Origin: Rhineura floridana
Lineage: Eukaryota > Chordata > Lepidosauria > Squamata > Rhineuridae
Assembly (NCBI RefSeq): GCF_030035675.1
Contig: NC_084480.1
Span: 284,914,394 to 284,978,393, forward strand
Length of the DNA: 64,000 bases
Direction of reading: 5' to 3'
Shown piece by piece: positions 45,364 to 57,101 of this stretch; positions within the stretch are counted from its first letter, which is position 1, and each line of letters begins with the position of its first letter. A program made the position numbers and the translations under genes. Below the pieces are notes generated by a model. The model was not told the DNA's origin, ran no database searches, and was given only the letters and a program-made list of their open reading frames with translations.

Positions 45364-46947
45364 CTAAGGCCCTGTGATTCGCTCTGTTTCTATCAGCACC
45401 TGGTACGCTGCACAGATCTGCTTTTCTAGGGGGCTATAATTTTCCTGGGCTCCTTTCCATCCAATGGACCAAAATCCTATGGGTCTTCGTTTTTGCTGGG
45501 CATTCCTTTGCCATAGGCCCCAGGCCATTCCGTCGTCAGTGGTTATAACGTCTAATTCAAAGGGCTTGTTCAGATCCACAGGGTCTAGAATGGCATGCTC
45601 TCGCACCAGCTGCTTGGCGGCTTTGAAGGCAGCATCTTGCTTCTCCCCCCATTCCCAGATTACTTTCTTTTTACACAGATTGTGCAGGGGATGAATGGTC
45701 TGAGCCAGCATAGGCACAAAAGGACGCCAAAACCCTAACAGTCCTAAAAATGATTGTAGTTGCTTTTTGCCAATAGGTGGCGCAGCCTTCTCAATTTTAT
45801 TGAGTGCTTTTTCTGGAATGACTCTTTGCCGTCCATCCCAATAAATACCTAGAAATTTCACACTTTCGGCTGGGCCTTGAACCTTATTGGGGTTGACGGC
45901 CCATCCTCTGTTCTGGAGATGTTCCATTATTGCCTTCAAGCAGTTCCCACTTCTTCTCGATCTGTTCCCGTGATCATGACGTCATCTATGTAATGATACA
46001 GACGCACTGCTGGTGACAAAGGTACCTCAGCCAGATCTCGTGCCACCATCCCATGGCATACTGTGGGACTATGGAGATACCCCTGTGGCAAAACACAAAA
46101 TGTATACTGCCTCCCACCCCAGGTAAATGCAAATTGGCTTTCTGGGGCTATTGGGATTGAAAAGAAGGCAGTGTCAGTGGATCTACACTGGCTTCCAGTT
46201 GCTTACCGGGCCCAATTCAAGGTGTTGGTGTTGACCTTTAAATCCCTATACAGTCTCGGCCCAGTTTATCTGAAGGAGCGCCTCCAGCATCACCAATTAT
46301 GCCGCACGACAAGATCAGCCACACAGGGCCTTCTCTCAGTCCCACCAGTTAAAACAGCTAGGCTGGTGAGGACTAGAGAGAGGACATTTTCGGTGGTGGC
46401 CCCCACTCTCTGGAACTCCCTCCCGTTTGACCTCCGTCATGCCCCTTCCCTGATTGATTTCCGCTGGGCCTTGAAGATCTGGCTTTTCAGGCAGGCCTAT
46501 GGGATTTCTGGGGCAGGTCAGTTTTAATGCTGCTGTTGGCTGTAAGTTTCTCGGTCTCAGCCTACTATTATTGTTTATTGCTTTTATTGTTTATATTGTA
46601 TTTTAAATTATTGTACATCACCTAGAGTGGCCGTTAATTCAGCCAGATAGGCGACCCATAAATAAAATTTTATTATTATTATTATTATTTGCTAGGTCAA
46701 TCACAGCATGGATGGTTCCCGCATGCTAGGCCAAATCTTCTGTTAATGTCACCATGTCCAGAACTGCTGCATGAAGGGAAGGAGTGCGTTTGTTCAACTC
46801 ATGGAAATCGGTCGTAAGCCTCCATTCCCCCGTTGGCTTCTGGACGGGTCAAATGGGGCTATTAAATGGGTAAGCGGCAGGTCTGATGATCCCTACCTGC
46901 AGTAAGTCCTGTATAGTTTGACTAATCTCTTCTGCTCCTCCTGGGAC
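45364..46947 (-). pseudogene. ERV-L reverse transcriptase, split by an L2
   Basis: Landmarks in order on the minus strand: VIDLANAFFSIPI-type block around the L2 insertion, a YIDD catalytic box near 45985, then thumb/connection sequence FLGIYWDGRQRVIPEKALNK. Fossil. Confidence 0.85.
46173..46690 (+). mobile_element. L2-like LINE 3' end (L2-c) in ERV-L RT
   Basis: The + frame reads LHWLPVAYRAQFKVLVLTFK to VVAPTLWNSLPFDLRHAPSL, then a 3' UTR 'cacctagagtggccgttaat' and (tta)n. A different subfamily from L2-a/b/d. Heavily 5'-truncated. Confidence 0.88.
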
Positions 46948-47397
46948 TCAGTACTGCTTCACATGCACAGGCTCTTTCGGCGGTGGTAATACCACTGGTT
47001 GCCACTTAGCATGGCCTCTGATTACCTGCTTCATGCTACGAATGTGCGGTGAACGGCCAAATTGAAAGACTCCTGCTTCAGTCTCTACAATACGCCCCTG
47101 GAATAGATCTATGCCTATAATGTACTCTAGTTCTGGGGTAATAACTACCCACACATCACAAGGTGGATTGTTGCCGATTCCCATCTTAACACGTGTCCAC
47201 ACTCCTTGGATCGTCTTGCCTCCATACCCATCAATGCAGATCGTCTCCCCCGGATGTCGTTTTGGATCTCCATGGATTAAAGTCACTTCTGCTCCCATGT
47301 CCAACAACGCCATCACATGTTGAGTATTCTTCTGATTCCAATGGATTCGCACAGGCACATGGGGCTGTCGGTCCCCCACCCCCACCATTCTTTGCAC
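46948..47397 (-). pseudogene. ERV-L aspartic protease region
   Basis: ALLDMGAEVTLIHGD carries the retropepsin active-site region, followed by a flap-like segment (GGKTIQGVWTRV) and IIGIDLFQGRIV. Fossil. Confidence 0.8.
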
Positions 47398-47427
47398 TTG
47401 GGCTGTGGCAGGGAACCGGTCTTCCCG

Positions 47428-48425
47428 TCATTGAAGACTTGGTGGCGTCCATCTTGGTAAGTCTGATAAGTCTGGGTAAAGCCCTGCCTTCTTCCCTTTT
47501 CGCTGGGCTTCTCTCTCTTTACCTCGACTCACCTTCGGCTCATCTTCCTCCTGCGGAGGGGCGGTAGGAATACACGGCTCCGGATCCTGTGTGAACTGCT
47601 TACTCTTTGGCAGTTTCTTCCATTTTTTCAAAAGAACAGCATTAGGCTGTTTATCTATCTCATCCCTGGGCACCCCTGCCTTCAGCAGGTCTTTCCACAT
47701 TTGTCGACGTGTCACCTTTAGGGGTCCCAATGTCTTGTCTGGGGCATCTTTCTGTCCCCCAACTGCAAGGACCCGTCTCCCATGATCTCGGTGATCTCTT
47801 TGGTCCGGTGAATTATCCAAATGGTCTAATTGACTGAGCATGACTCCCACATTCCAGACTGATTGCCCAATTGCAGCCCCCAACATTCCTAACAGAACCC
47901 CCTTATATAGAGGCAGGGCATTGCGAAGCAGCTTCATACGCATGCCTGCAGTGAAGGGCTCACCATCTGGTCCATGAAAGGCATTGCTATAGCAGGCTGC
48001 CAGCATCCCCAACTCCCACAGCTGTGATTGTGCTTCCCCTAATGTTCTCCAAGGATGTGTAGCTGACTCAACTTTGGTAGAGTCTGGCCATGCCTGACGC
48101 ATGGCATTGATAACCCAGTCAATGAGACTGTGTATGCCTTGCACTGAAGGGGCCGCTCGTAGGAGCTGTCTCAGGACTGGCTGAATGGTGACTCTGCTGA
48201 GTTTCACCATTTCTTCCCCAGTCGCTCCACAGAGTCGCTCCTTGTGTCCCACAGCCGGATCAACCAAGCCAAAATGGTCTCGCCCCTTTTCTGTTGGTAC
48301 TGCTATGGTAAGGCAATCAATTCTTGACTGGTATAGTCTTTCACAACCCGCATGGTGTCTGTCAGAGGAGCTGGTTGATTTGGGGTCATTCTTTGATGAA
48401 TTTTCTTCAACCAGCGGTCTTACTT
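47428..48425 (-). pseudogene. ERV-L gag, 5' end lost
   Basis: Assigned by place upstream of protease and by capsid-like helices (LRQLLRAAPSVQGIHSLIDW, ELGMLAACYSNAFHG) and a basic C-terminus (SRGKEREAQRKGKKAG). The open frame continues rightward to 48633, but beyond 48425 it is antisense SDC2 promoter DNA. Fossil. Confidence 0.75.
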
Positions 48426-48748
48426 GGGGAGGCGGCGGCTCTGGGGCGGGATTAGCTTGGATTTGTGAGAGGCCAAGCAGAGCTGGAGTTGCCGCTGCAA
48501 GCCCCCCTCCCCGTCCTTTCTCCCTCCTTCCCACTGGCTGGATGACCTGCCAATCTGCCTTGTAATCCTGCAGGAATTTTCCCCAGGCTTTTAAACTATG
48601 AACTGTGCTCCCACTACACCGAAGGGCAGTCAAGCCGAAAGCGGGAGCCTGTCCGGGACCGGCGACGCACTGCTCTCCCCTTCCCTGTGGCCAATTCCGT
48701 GCCGTTCCCTTCCTCGCCCAAACTTTTGTTGCGCTTCTTTTTGCCTTT
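48426..48748 (+). promoter_or_regulatory. SDC2: SDC2 promoter copy B, upstream part
   Basis: Aligns to 57423-57744 of copy C with few changes. Its upstream about 320 bp are missing at the ERV junction, and it is cut from the rest of the 5' UTR by an L2. Confidence 0.8.
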
Positions 48749-50530
48749 TATTTATTTATTTATTTCATTCCATTTCTATACCGCCCTTAGCCAATGGCTC
48801 TCTGGGCGGTTCACAGCAAGGAATAAAATACAATACAGTGACATAAAAATAAGGTAAAATCACTAAAAACATACAACTTGAGCATTTAACCACTTGATAT
48901 AAAATTAACTTAACAATAAACATTAAACATTAAAGATTAAAATGCCTGGGAGAATAAAAAGGTTTTAACCTGGCGCCGAAAAGATAGAAGGGTAGGCGCC
49001 AGGCGCACCTCATCGGGAAGACTGTTCCATAATTCGGGGGCCACCACTGAAAAGGCCCTGGATCTAGTAACAGCCCTCCGAGCTTCCCTATGGGACGGGA
49101 CTCGGAGGAGCGCCTTAGATGTTGAACGTAGCGAGCGGGTAGGTTCATAGCGGGAGAGTCGTTCCGCAAGGTATTGTGGTCCCACACTGTGTAAGGCTTT
49201 ATAAGTCAAAACTAGCACTTTGAATCTAGCCCGGAAACAAATAGGTAGCCAGTGCAAACGCGCCAGAACAGGTGTTATATGTGCGGACCGTCTGGTCCTC
49301 GTCAGCAGTCTGGCCGCTGCATTTTGCACTAGCTGTAGTTTCTGAATTGTCTTCAAATGCAGCCCCACGTAGAGTGCATTGCAGTAGTCCAATCTCGAGG
49401 TTACCAGAGCATGGACGACTGAGGCGAGGTCCTCACTATCCAGACAGGGGCGTAGCTGGGCTACCAGCCGAAGATGGTAGAACGCATTCCGTGCCACTGA
49501 GGCCACCTGAGCCTCAAGCGACAGGAATGGATCAAAAAAGACCCCCAAGCTACGAACCTGTTCCTTCAGGGGGAGTGTAACCCCATCCAGAACAGGTTGA
49601 ACATCCACCACCTGGGTCGGGAAGGCGCCCACCAACAGCGTCTCAGTCTTGTCAGGATTGAGCTTCAGTTTGTTAGCTCTCATCCAGTCCATTATCGCGG
49701 CTAGGCAACGGTTCAGCACATTAACAGCCTCACCTGAAGAAGATGAAAAGGAGAAATAGAGTTGCGTGTCATCAGCATACTGGTGACAACGCACTCCAAA
49801 GCTCCTGATGACCACTCCCAGCGGCTTCATATAGATGTTAAAGAGCATAGGGGACAGGACCGATCCCTGCGGGACTCCACAATGGAGAGTCCAGGGCATC
49901 GAGTAATGTTCCCCAAGCCCTACCGTCTGGAGACGATCCACCAAGTAGGAGCGGAACCACCGCCAAGCGGTACCTCCAACTCCCAATTCCGTGAGTCTCT
50001 CCAGAAGGATACCATGGTCGATGGTATCAAAAGCAGCTGAGAGGTCAAGGAGAATCAACAGGGTTACACTCCCCCCGTCCCTCTCCCGACATAGGTCATC
50101 ATACAGGGCGACCAAGGCTGTTTCAGTGCCGAAACCGGGCCTAAAACCGGATTGAAATGGATCAAGATATCGGTTTCATCCAAGAGTACCTGGAGCTGGT
50201 TGGCAACCACATGCTCTAGAACCTTGCCCAAAAATGGGATGTTTGCAACCGGTCTGTAGTTGTTCAGATTATCTGGGTCCAAGGAAGGTTTCTTCAGGAG
50301 TGGTCTCACCACCGCCTCCTTCAGACAGCAGGGGACCACTCCCTCTCTCAAGGAGGCATTTATCACTTCCCTGGCCCAGCCGGCAGTTCCAATCCTGGCA
50401 GCTTTCACTAGCCAAGAGGGGCAAGGATCCAGTACGGAAGTGGTTGCACGCACCAGTCCAAGTACCTTGTCAACGTCCTCAAGCTGTACCAACTGAAATT
50501 CATCCAATAAGTGAGGACAAGACCGTGCTC
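48749..50530 (-). mobile_element. L2 LINE (L2-d), 5'-truncated, in SDC2 copy B leader
   Basis: The RT half of an L2 nearly identical to L2-b: frame 48937-50115 carries LLILLDLSAAFDTIDHGILL, GVPQGS (intact Pro here) and YADDTQLYFS. A one-base deletion near 50168 relative to L2-b shifts the frame. It ends within the pre-RT linker. It interrupts copy B between 'cttctttttgcctt' and 'tgcttctatttgcc'. Confidence 0.93.
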
Positions 50531-50949
50531 CTTTGCTTCTATTTGCCGACGCCAGAGCCAGCTGCTCTCCAGCAGCCGAGGGGACAGGCTTGGATCGGAG
50601 GAAGGCGAGGCGAGCTGGGCGAGCGGGCAGTGGACGGGCTACAGCGGCCCTCACGAGCAGCCCACCGACCCCCCTTTCCCCTTCACTTCCAGCCTTCGGA
50701 GCCAGCCAACTCCGCCCTGAAGCCAGCCAGCCAGCCAGCGAGTGAGGAGGAGCGGCGGAGGCAGCGGCGCTTGCAAGAGCCAAGATGAGGAAAGAGGGCA
50801 AGAGGGGGAGCTAGCGAGTCCATCGCATCTGGCGAAGAGGAGGGGGGGGATCATAGTAGGATCTGCCTGGGAATCTCTCTCTCTCTTTTTGGGAGCCTGG
50901 ACGTGTCCATTGATTGCTACCCAAAGCAAGAGCTACAACCCCAGGAATA
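50531..50949 (+). promoter_or_regulatory. SDC2: SDC2 5' UTR copy B, downstream part
   Basis: Matches 57745-58161 of copy C closely, including the tctctctctctttttgggag stretch and 'gacgtgtccattgattgcta' before the start codon. Confidence 0.8.
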
Positions 50950-51009
50950 ATGTGGAACGCGTGGATACTGCTTGCTTTCGCCTTGATGGCCTGCATCTCT
51001 GGAGAGACG
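50950..51009 (+). CDS. SDC2: Syndecan-2-like exon 1, copy B
   Basis: MWNAWILLAFALMACISGET with donor gtacgt at 51010. One base differs from copy C (codon 16, Ile for Val), so the signal peptide remains plausible. The 5' UTR is broken by a 1.8-kb L2, so any transcript from this copy would probably start downstream of it or carry it. Intron 1 of this copy holds a 4.5-kb hAT. Confidence 0.66.
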
Positions 51010-51707
51010 GTACGTCTTCTCTCTTTTTTAAGTGTTATTTTTTTGGGAGGGGGGAGGAAAGAAAGGAAGAAAGAAATGGGAGCAACTGTGGGGTGAATCC
51101 CTAGTGGCTACTTCGCAATCCCATTCCGGGAGCAATTCTTTGCAGCCAGCCACCCCACCAGCCCTGCAGTAAACCCCGATTCCGTGCTGCATTTGGTCAA
51201 CTGGTGCAGATAAACAGCCCTCCCCTCCCCTCCCCTCCGTGCAGGCACGTTAGCCCCCCTGGACATCTCCGCGCCCGGAGGAACTTGGCTTGACTTCTTT
51301 CTGATGCTCAAGGAGTCTTTTTTTCTTACCCTCCCGACTGGGCTAGTGCTTGCAGCCGGTAACACAGATTGTCATGCTGTGTATTTTGGGGCGTGGGGGA
51401 GGTTTCTTTTTGAAAGAGCAGCGTGAAAGTCTCACTTCTCGATTCTAGAAGCCTGGTTCGGCCCCGAATTGGGGGAAGAGAGGTGGGGGCGATTGGGGGC
51501 TTGGCTAAGTCAGGGAGGGGAGGAAGGATAAGACGCCCCGGGGTGCTGTTCCCACATCTGTGGTGCAGAAGTTTTGCTGAGGTCTTTCACAAAGATCAAA
51601 ACTTTTTAAACAGAAGGGGCACTTTGGTCTTTCGGTTCTTCCATGATGATCGGGGAAAGGAGAGTAGAGCCCATTGTATTTTACGAAGCAGTGATTTTCC
51701 CCCCACC
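51010..51707 (+). other. SDC2: SDC2 intron 1 start, copy B
   Basis: Aligns to 58222-58905 of copy C up to the hAT insertion; it resumes at 56243 and runs to 57101. Confidence 0.85.
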
Positions 51708-54689
51708 CAGTGGCATCACTAGGGTTGGTGTCACCCGGTGCAGTACCTCATGGTGTCACCCCCATGGACCTCCTCCCATACCAGACCATACAGAATCCTT
51801 AGTAATATTTTATGTACTAATGTTACTCATAAATCGTAATTCCCAGATATCACTGAATGTAATGGCAATAGTAGTGACATAAACAACTAGCAAAATTAAG
51901 ATTACACCTTTAAATTACAATATCATACGCACAGCCCAAATTCTTGCTCTTATCACTAATGGGAGTTAATTATCTTGCATATGTCCATAGTAAATTTTCA
52001 GATACTTTCAGACCCTAGCAATTTTCAAGTGGTCTATGTAGAAGAAAAGTTTGGGAACCCCTGGTATAAGACATCTGCTTATGTCCCTATGCTGCTCTCA
52101 CCCCTCATTTAGGTGCCTGGAATGCTTGCGTGTGGACATACCTCCTTACAATTATGGAAAGTGATTCTTAATAATAAGTCTCCAGACACAAAGTTACATA
52201 GGTATTTATCAGTTGTTTAGCAGAAGATTCAGAAGTACAGAGTCCCTTCATGATAGTTGCAGCCACAATACACCTTTTTTTGCTCCTGGATTAAGAATGA
52301 GATCTTTGTTAATGCATTCTCTCACAACAACAAACATCTCTAGGAGCCAATCAGCATGTAAGTGGAGAGCGTTAGCAACTGAGAAGAGTCTTCTCAGTGG
52401 CTGACTCACCTCCTTTCATTCTGATTGGCTCCAATCAGCAGGAAAGGCAAGGAAGCATATTAGAAGACTCTTCTCAGTGACTAACACACTCCCTTTTCAT
52501 GCTGACTGTAGGATGCTTGGAGACATAGGGACCCTGCTCCCCAAAAAGCAGAGGGACTAAGACCCTCTGGGCGACTACCCTCCTGGTGCTTATGGACATG
52601 ACTGTAATATATTTTGTGACGTGCAAGTTCGATATTATTTATTAAATGTGTTTAGGATTACACTGATGGCATTCCCAAGTATGTACTTTCACACAGACTT
52701 TGGTTTTCCATAACACAATGTCCTGAACCAAGACCCAGACAAAAAGGCACTCAAAACAAAAAGGTAATTACAGTGGCTGAGTAGATCTTGTACAGTGGTT
52801 ATACTGACTGGGCAGCCACTGTCCTTCACATTTTACTAAATACTTTTTCCTATACAAAGATTAAATTTCTGATTATGAAAAAGTAATATATGAAGTGGTC
52901 TCAATAATGAGAAAAGTAAACAAGTGAATGGTGATCCAAATGTTTTTCATTCTCATGTTATGAAGCTAGCTGCCAGATGATGTATCACCTTCCCTACGCA
53001 TGCAGCGTAGACTGAAAAAACAGCACCCAAGCCACCATTCAATATGTGCACGTGTTCTTTCCAACATGAATCTACAAGTCTCAAAAAGTAATGTGTGACA
53101 AAGTCCTCAAGCACTTATAACATACCTCAGACATGGTCTCTTGTTCTACCAGCATGCCTTCACACCATCACTTTGCCAAAACATAAGGATAGGTAAATTG
53201 CTTTTAGGGAGGTTCACAATTATGATTTCCTATTTATTTAATCTAAAAATATTTAAAATACATAAAAACAGCCAGGGGAAGATATTGGAGAAATATAAAA
53301 TAAATACAAATAAAAAAGGGGGGACCTTAAATGTGCTACTCACCATCTCTCAGCCTATCCTCCCCTCAGGATGAAAACAACGGAGAACCATGACCACCCC
53401 CAGGAAGAAGGGCACACTTAAAATGTAGAGGAAAAAATCATCTACAACCATAGTGTGAAATCAAATACTTATTGGGACACAGTATGAAGAAATATTTATA
53501 TAAACATGACTATCAAATATGTTTATGAATTACACAATCTGTAAAGATATTTATAGTGCAATCCGATGTTTGTTTACTCAGAAGCAAGTCCCAATGTATT
53601 CAATGGGGCTTACTCAAACTGGGAAGTGTGCAGAGAACTACAGCCTCAAGTGATAAGGAACTTGTTCTTTTAAGTTGAGACCTTATCCCGGTCTGAGTCT
53701 TTGTTGGAATTGCTTTTTAATATGTTTTAAGCCTTTTTTAAAAAAAAAAATATGTAATTGTCTTAACTATTTTCATACATGTAATGGTTTCTAATTGTTT
53801 TTATATGTGCAGTTGTTTTATGTATGTTTTGACTGTATTATGAAATTGTTTTGAGGTGCTTCAGATATTAGATTAAATAGATCGATTACATAAATCTCAG
53901 CCAAAGGTGAGAAGGGAAACTACATGTATGCACAGAGCTCTATGTGCTACTGGGAACCTTGGTCACATCAAGCTTTGAAATTCAAGAAAACTTATATACA
54001 CATACCAGTTTGTGCAGATGACCCTGTTCACAACTTTAGATGAATGCACATGGGTTAAAAGGTAGGACCCATATATCTGCAGAGATGTTTGGGCTGGGGC
54101 CAGCTGGCATGTTCCAATTCCTCCTCCAATTGCTGAGTACATATGGAGGATAAGGGGAGAACAGGGCTAGGGGTCCAAATCCCGAATATGGGCTCTATGT
54201 GCATGTATGAAGACAGGGCATTTTTCCATGTGCTTTCTCACCTTCTGACAAATCTACAGAGGCTGAGGGTGGTGCTCGCTGGCGTAATCTCCCTTTCCCT
54301 CCATGTATTCCAAGAAAGCATGCAGACAAAGCTGACAAAGGGGAGTTCTACAAGTAATACTTACTAGAGTAGAAGGTTTTCTTAGCATCACTCATGAATG
54401 TTGGTAATGTGAGATAGAAAATGGAATGGTTAAGTGTATATTTATTAAAATCAAGATGTTAATTTTAGCCAATTTAGGTCTCACATTCAGATTACAAACA
54501 ACATAGGGAAACATGCATTGCTCTTGGGGATAATAAATAGCATTCTGAAACAAATGCATCTAGTTTGTAAGTAGAGTATTTAAGATATTGTGGGGCATGG
54601 TCTTGTCACAGAAAGTGAAACATGATGGACCTGCATTCATTTTACTATATATCTAGAGCACCATTTGAAAGACACCATCATGCAAAACA

Positions 54690-54920
54690 AATGAGAGCCA
54701 CTGGTATATAATGGTTTACATATTGGACTAGAACCCATGAAAGCCAGATTCAAATCCCTACTCAGACATGCAATTCACTGGGTGACCTTGGATCAGTCAC
54801 TATTTCTCAGCCAAAATTCAGAGTTGCTGTGAGGATAAAGTGGAGTAAGGGAGGGGGAGAGAAACATACTTCACCCTGGGTCCCTGCGAGGGGGGGATGA
54901 TATACAAACACACAAAATAA
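54690..54920 (+). mobile_element. tRNA-derived SINE
   Basis: 'agccactggtatataatggt' head, 'attcaaatccctactcagac' B box, 'tcactgggtgaccttggatc' body, ending in a degenerate tail 'atacaaacacacaaaataaa'. It sits within the non-homologous half of the hAT, so it may have come along with captured DNA. Confidence 0.75.
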
Positions 54921-55785
54921 ATAACAAATGGGGCCTGCAAGAAAATGTTGCAGATGTGGAGCACTCCTGTCTAATGTGCCAGCCAGCCATATCCATTTCG
55001 AGGATACTTCCATTCCATTTCCCTCCCACAACAGTCACCATTCCCACAACCACTGAGCATGCTCATTCTTCATTGGACTGTTTTGATTTCTCACCCACCC
55101 CACTTTTTTCATTCTTCTATAAATCTTGGCGTTCTTGCCAATAGCTCTCTCTTGTGCATGGATGGTGCCATTTTCGCTACACAAGGATTCCTCACTCAGA
55201 AAATGAGTTCTCTATTTGAACATAACAATGTTGCACTGAATTTTGTGGGTTGCATCGTGCCCAGTGAGTTGATTTTGCAAGCCGTCTCAGTTAGACATGC
55301 AAACTTGTCATGCCATAAGGCCATCATTTTGCATCAGGTTTAAGGCATCATGAACCAGAACGAGGAGAAAAGGCGAGCAGTCAGGCCCAGCATCTAAGCG
55401 CTAAAAAAACAACCCCAAACTCTTACCCACGTGGGAAAAACTATATTTCCATTAAAAAAATAAAAGAGGGTAAACTGTACGATCAGGCGTTAAATACATT
55501 TGAAAAGGTTCTTAAGGGATGTAACAGTTCTACTGTCCAACAAGGAAGTAAAAGTATCACTGCCCATGTCCCGTTTTTCCGTCTGTCACTTTTATTTGCA
55601 GCCATGCAGTGGGTTCTTTGATAGGAAAGAAATATAATGACAGAGTCGGGGGGAGGAATAAACACCTTTTCCCCCACCCCACCTGCCCTCTAGACATCAA
55701 AGCAACCAGGGCTGAGGATAAGGAAGCACAGGTTCCTCTCGATGCCCCGGTACCTTCTCGACTCAATGCCCCCCCGCTTGCTCAC

Positions 55786-55838
55786 CAGTTTCCTGAGCCC
55801 ACAACGCAGACTTTCAAGGGTAACGATGCCAGAGCCAT
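55786..55838 (-). pseudogene. GPD1L: Captured GPD1L exon 1
   Basis: Minus strand: ATG at 55838, 17 codons plus two bases, then the donor GTGAGC (55785-55780). With the first base of the next exon it reads MALASLPLKVCVVGSGNW. Human GPD1L, as I recall it, starts MAAAPLKVCIVGSGNWGSAV, and the related GPD1 starts MASKKVCIVGSGNWGS; both begin the NAD-binding Rossmann loop GxGNWG. The break inside the Trp codon is the phase I expect for this gene pair. Only exon 1 is present, so no enzyme can be made; the fragment lies antisense to SDC2. Confidence 0.82.
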
Positions 55839-56150
55839 TGGAACGCGGGCAATAGACGCGGCTGTCTGGAACTCCAAAAGAAAAGCAGCTCAACGTAACA
55901 GCGCCCCGAGACCCTCCAATGGCCGTGGCAAATGATCCTCTGCAATGCTGGAGTTGAGGCCCCGCCACGTGGGAGATCCACCCTGCGCCCTTCCCTCACG
56001 CCGACGTCACGTGCCTCAGCCTGGTAACACTCACTGCAACGACGCCCAGCGCCCTTCCCTCACAGCGCTCACGCTCACATCTCCCTCACATGCTAGCGCG
56101 CTGAACAGGGCAGCTCTCCGCTGTCCACCTGCCCCGCTTCCTGGTGCCTA
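55839..56150 (-). promoter_or_regulatory. GPD1L: Captured CpG-rich promoter block
   Basis: About 300 bp rich in CpG directly upstream of the captured exon, with gacgtcacgtg (56003-56013; overlapping CRE-like and E-box-like sites) and a second cacgtg near 55965. Likely the GPD1L CpG-island promoter and 5' UTR, taken together with the exon. Confidence 0.6.
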
Positions 56151-56242
56151 GGGGCGGGGGCGGCGGCTGTGGGTGACACCCCCTCTCATGGTGTCACCCT
56201 GGTGCGGTCCGCACTCCCCGCACCCAGGTAGTTACGCCCCTG

Positions 56243-57101
56243 CCCCCCACCCCAGAATTGGGGCCAGTCTCTTGCAGTGAGGGATCTTCCTTAGTAAGAG
56301 GCACACCCCATGCTACTAAGGTGGTGTCTCCTTTGTATTTAATTTAATTTTTTTTAAGTGTGAAAATAATAGCGATTAAAGCAGATGTGCGGAGATGGGG
56401 AAACTTTTAACAATGCACCTTCAATAGATAAACCTCTTTTTAATAAAAAAAAGTGGGCGGGAGAGGCTGAGTGTGGTCTCCTTTTTAGCACTGCAGGAAA
56501 AAAAAGATTTATAGCTTATTCAGACCTCTGATGTTGGCTGCTTCAGCTTGTTGACGTGCATGGAAGACTTGAGGAGAACATGATATGATGGTGATTGTGA
56601 ATGTGATAGTTTTGGGGGGTGTTTGGAAATCCCAGTATGGAGCTTTGGGTTCAACATGATGAAGCAGAACTGAAGTTTGGTTTATGGTCTGAAGGTTCTG
56701 CATGATGTTGACCCCCAACAAAAAATTATTATAGGGAGACTTAACAGTGAAATGTGCGCCCCACCCCAGATGAATCGAAGCTTTCTGGTAGGACATATAG
56801 GAGCTATGGGGAAAATGTTATCTTCCGTCTTGGGGTTTGTGTTGCAGTTGACTAATAAGGCTCTCTTTAAAATTTAGAATCCAGCAGGGATTCCTCTCAG
56901 CTGTAACTATGGTGCTTACTCAACGTTCAGTGGAAGGCTAGACTTTTGGTTGTTGCAGCTCTGCTTCAGAGCCTCTCAGTAGATGAGTTAAGACTTGATA
57001 GTAAGACATTAAGAACTGAATGCATTTCTGATCCTTGCGAAGTCGGAGCTCTCGCCCCCTTGCCCACGGAAGTGGGGAAAGTCTCTTACTCTGCAAAATA
57101 G
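56243..57101 (+). other. SDC2: SDC2 intron 1, copy B continued
   Basis: Nearly identical to 58905-59757 of copy C and ends 'ctctgcaaaatag', directly followed by the start of the next unit. Confidence 0.88.

Larger units (their letters stand above)
35790..48425 (-). mobile_element. ERV-L (class III) provirus, broken, with three nested L2s
   Basis: On the minus strand the order is gag (right), protease, reverse transcriptase, RNase H, integrase, dUTPase, then a 3' LTR at the left. A dUTPase after integrase and lack of env are hallmarks of ERV-L, the spuma-related class III group. The 5' LTR and start of gag are absent; the right edge abuts SDC2 copy B promoter DNA. L2 LINEs interrupt it at 36650-39365, 40531-44510 and 46173-46690. 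Besides these it has several reading-frame breaks. It is a fossil, older than the L2s inside it. Confidence 0.88.
51708..56242. mobile_element. Pack-type hAT carrying GPD1L exon 1 (copy 2)
   Basis: Left end cagtggcatcactagggttg; right end complement caggggcgtaactacctggg. The empty site is visible in copy C ('ttttccccccaccccagaat'); here a C-rich ccccccac is present on both sides, consistent with an 8-bp duplication. 51708-53745 is the inverted match of copy 1 (14824 to about 12715). The other half, about 53880-56150, is not in copy 1; it includes a SINE and a CpG-rich host-gene fragment. No transposase frame. Confidence 0.85.

Noticed and set aside
48426-48633. Rightward extension of the gag open frame
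   Set aside because: The same sequence occurs without any provirus at 34.25-34.46 and 57.42-57.63 kb as SDC2 promoter DNA read on the wrong strand, so the open frame is accidental across the junction.
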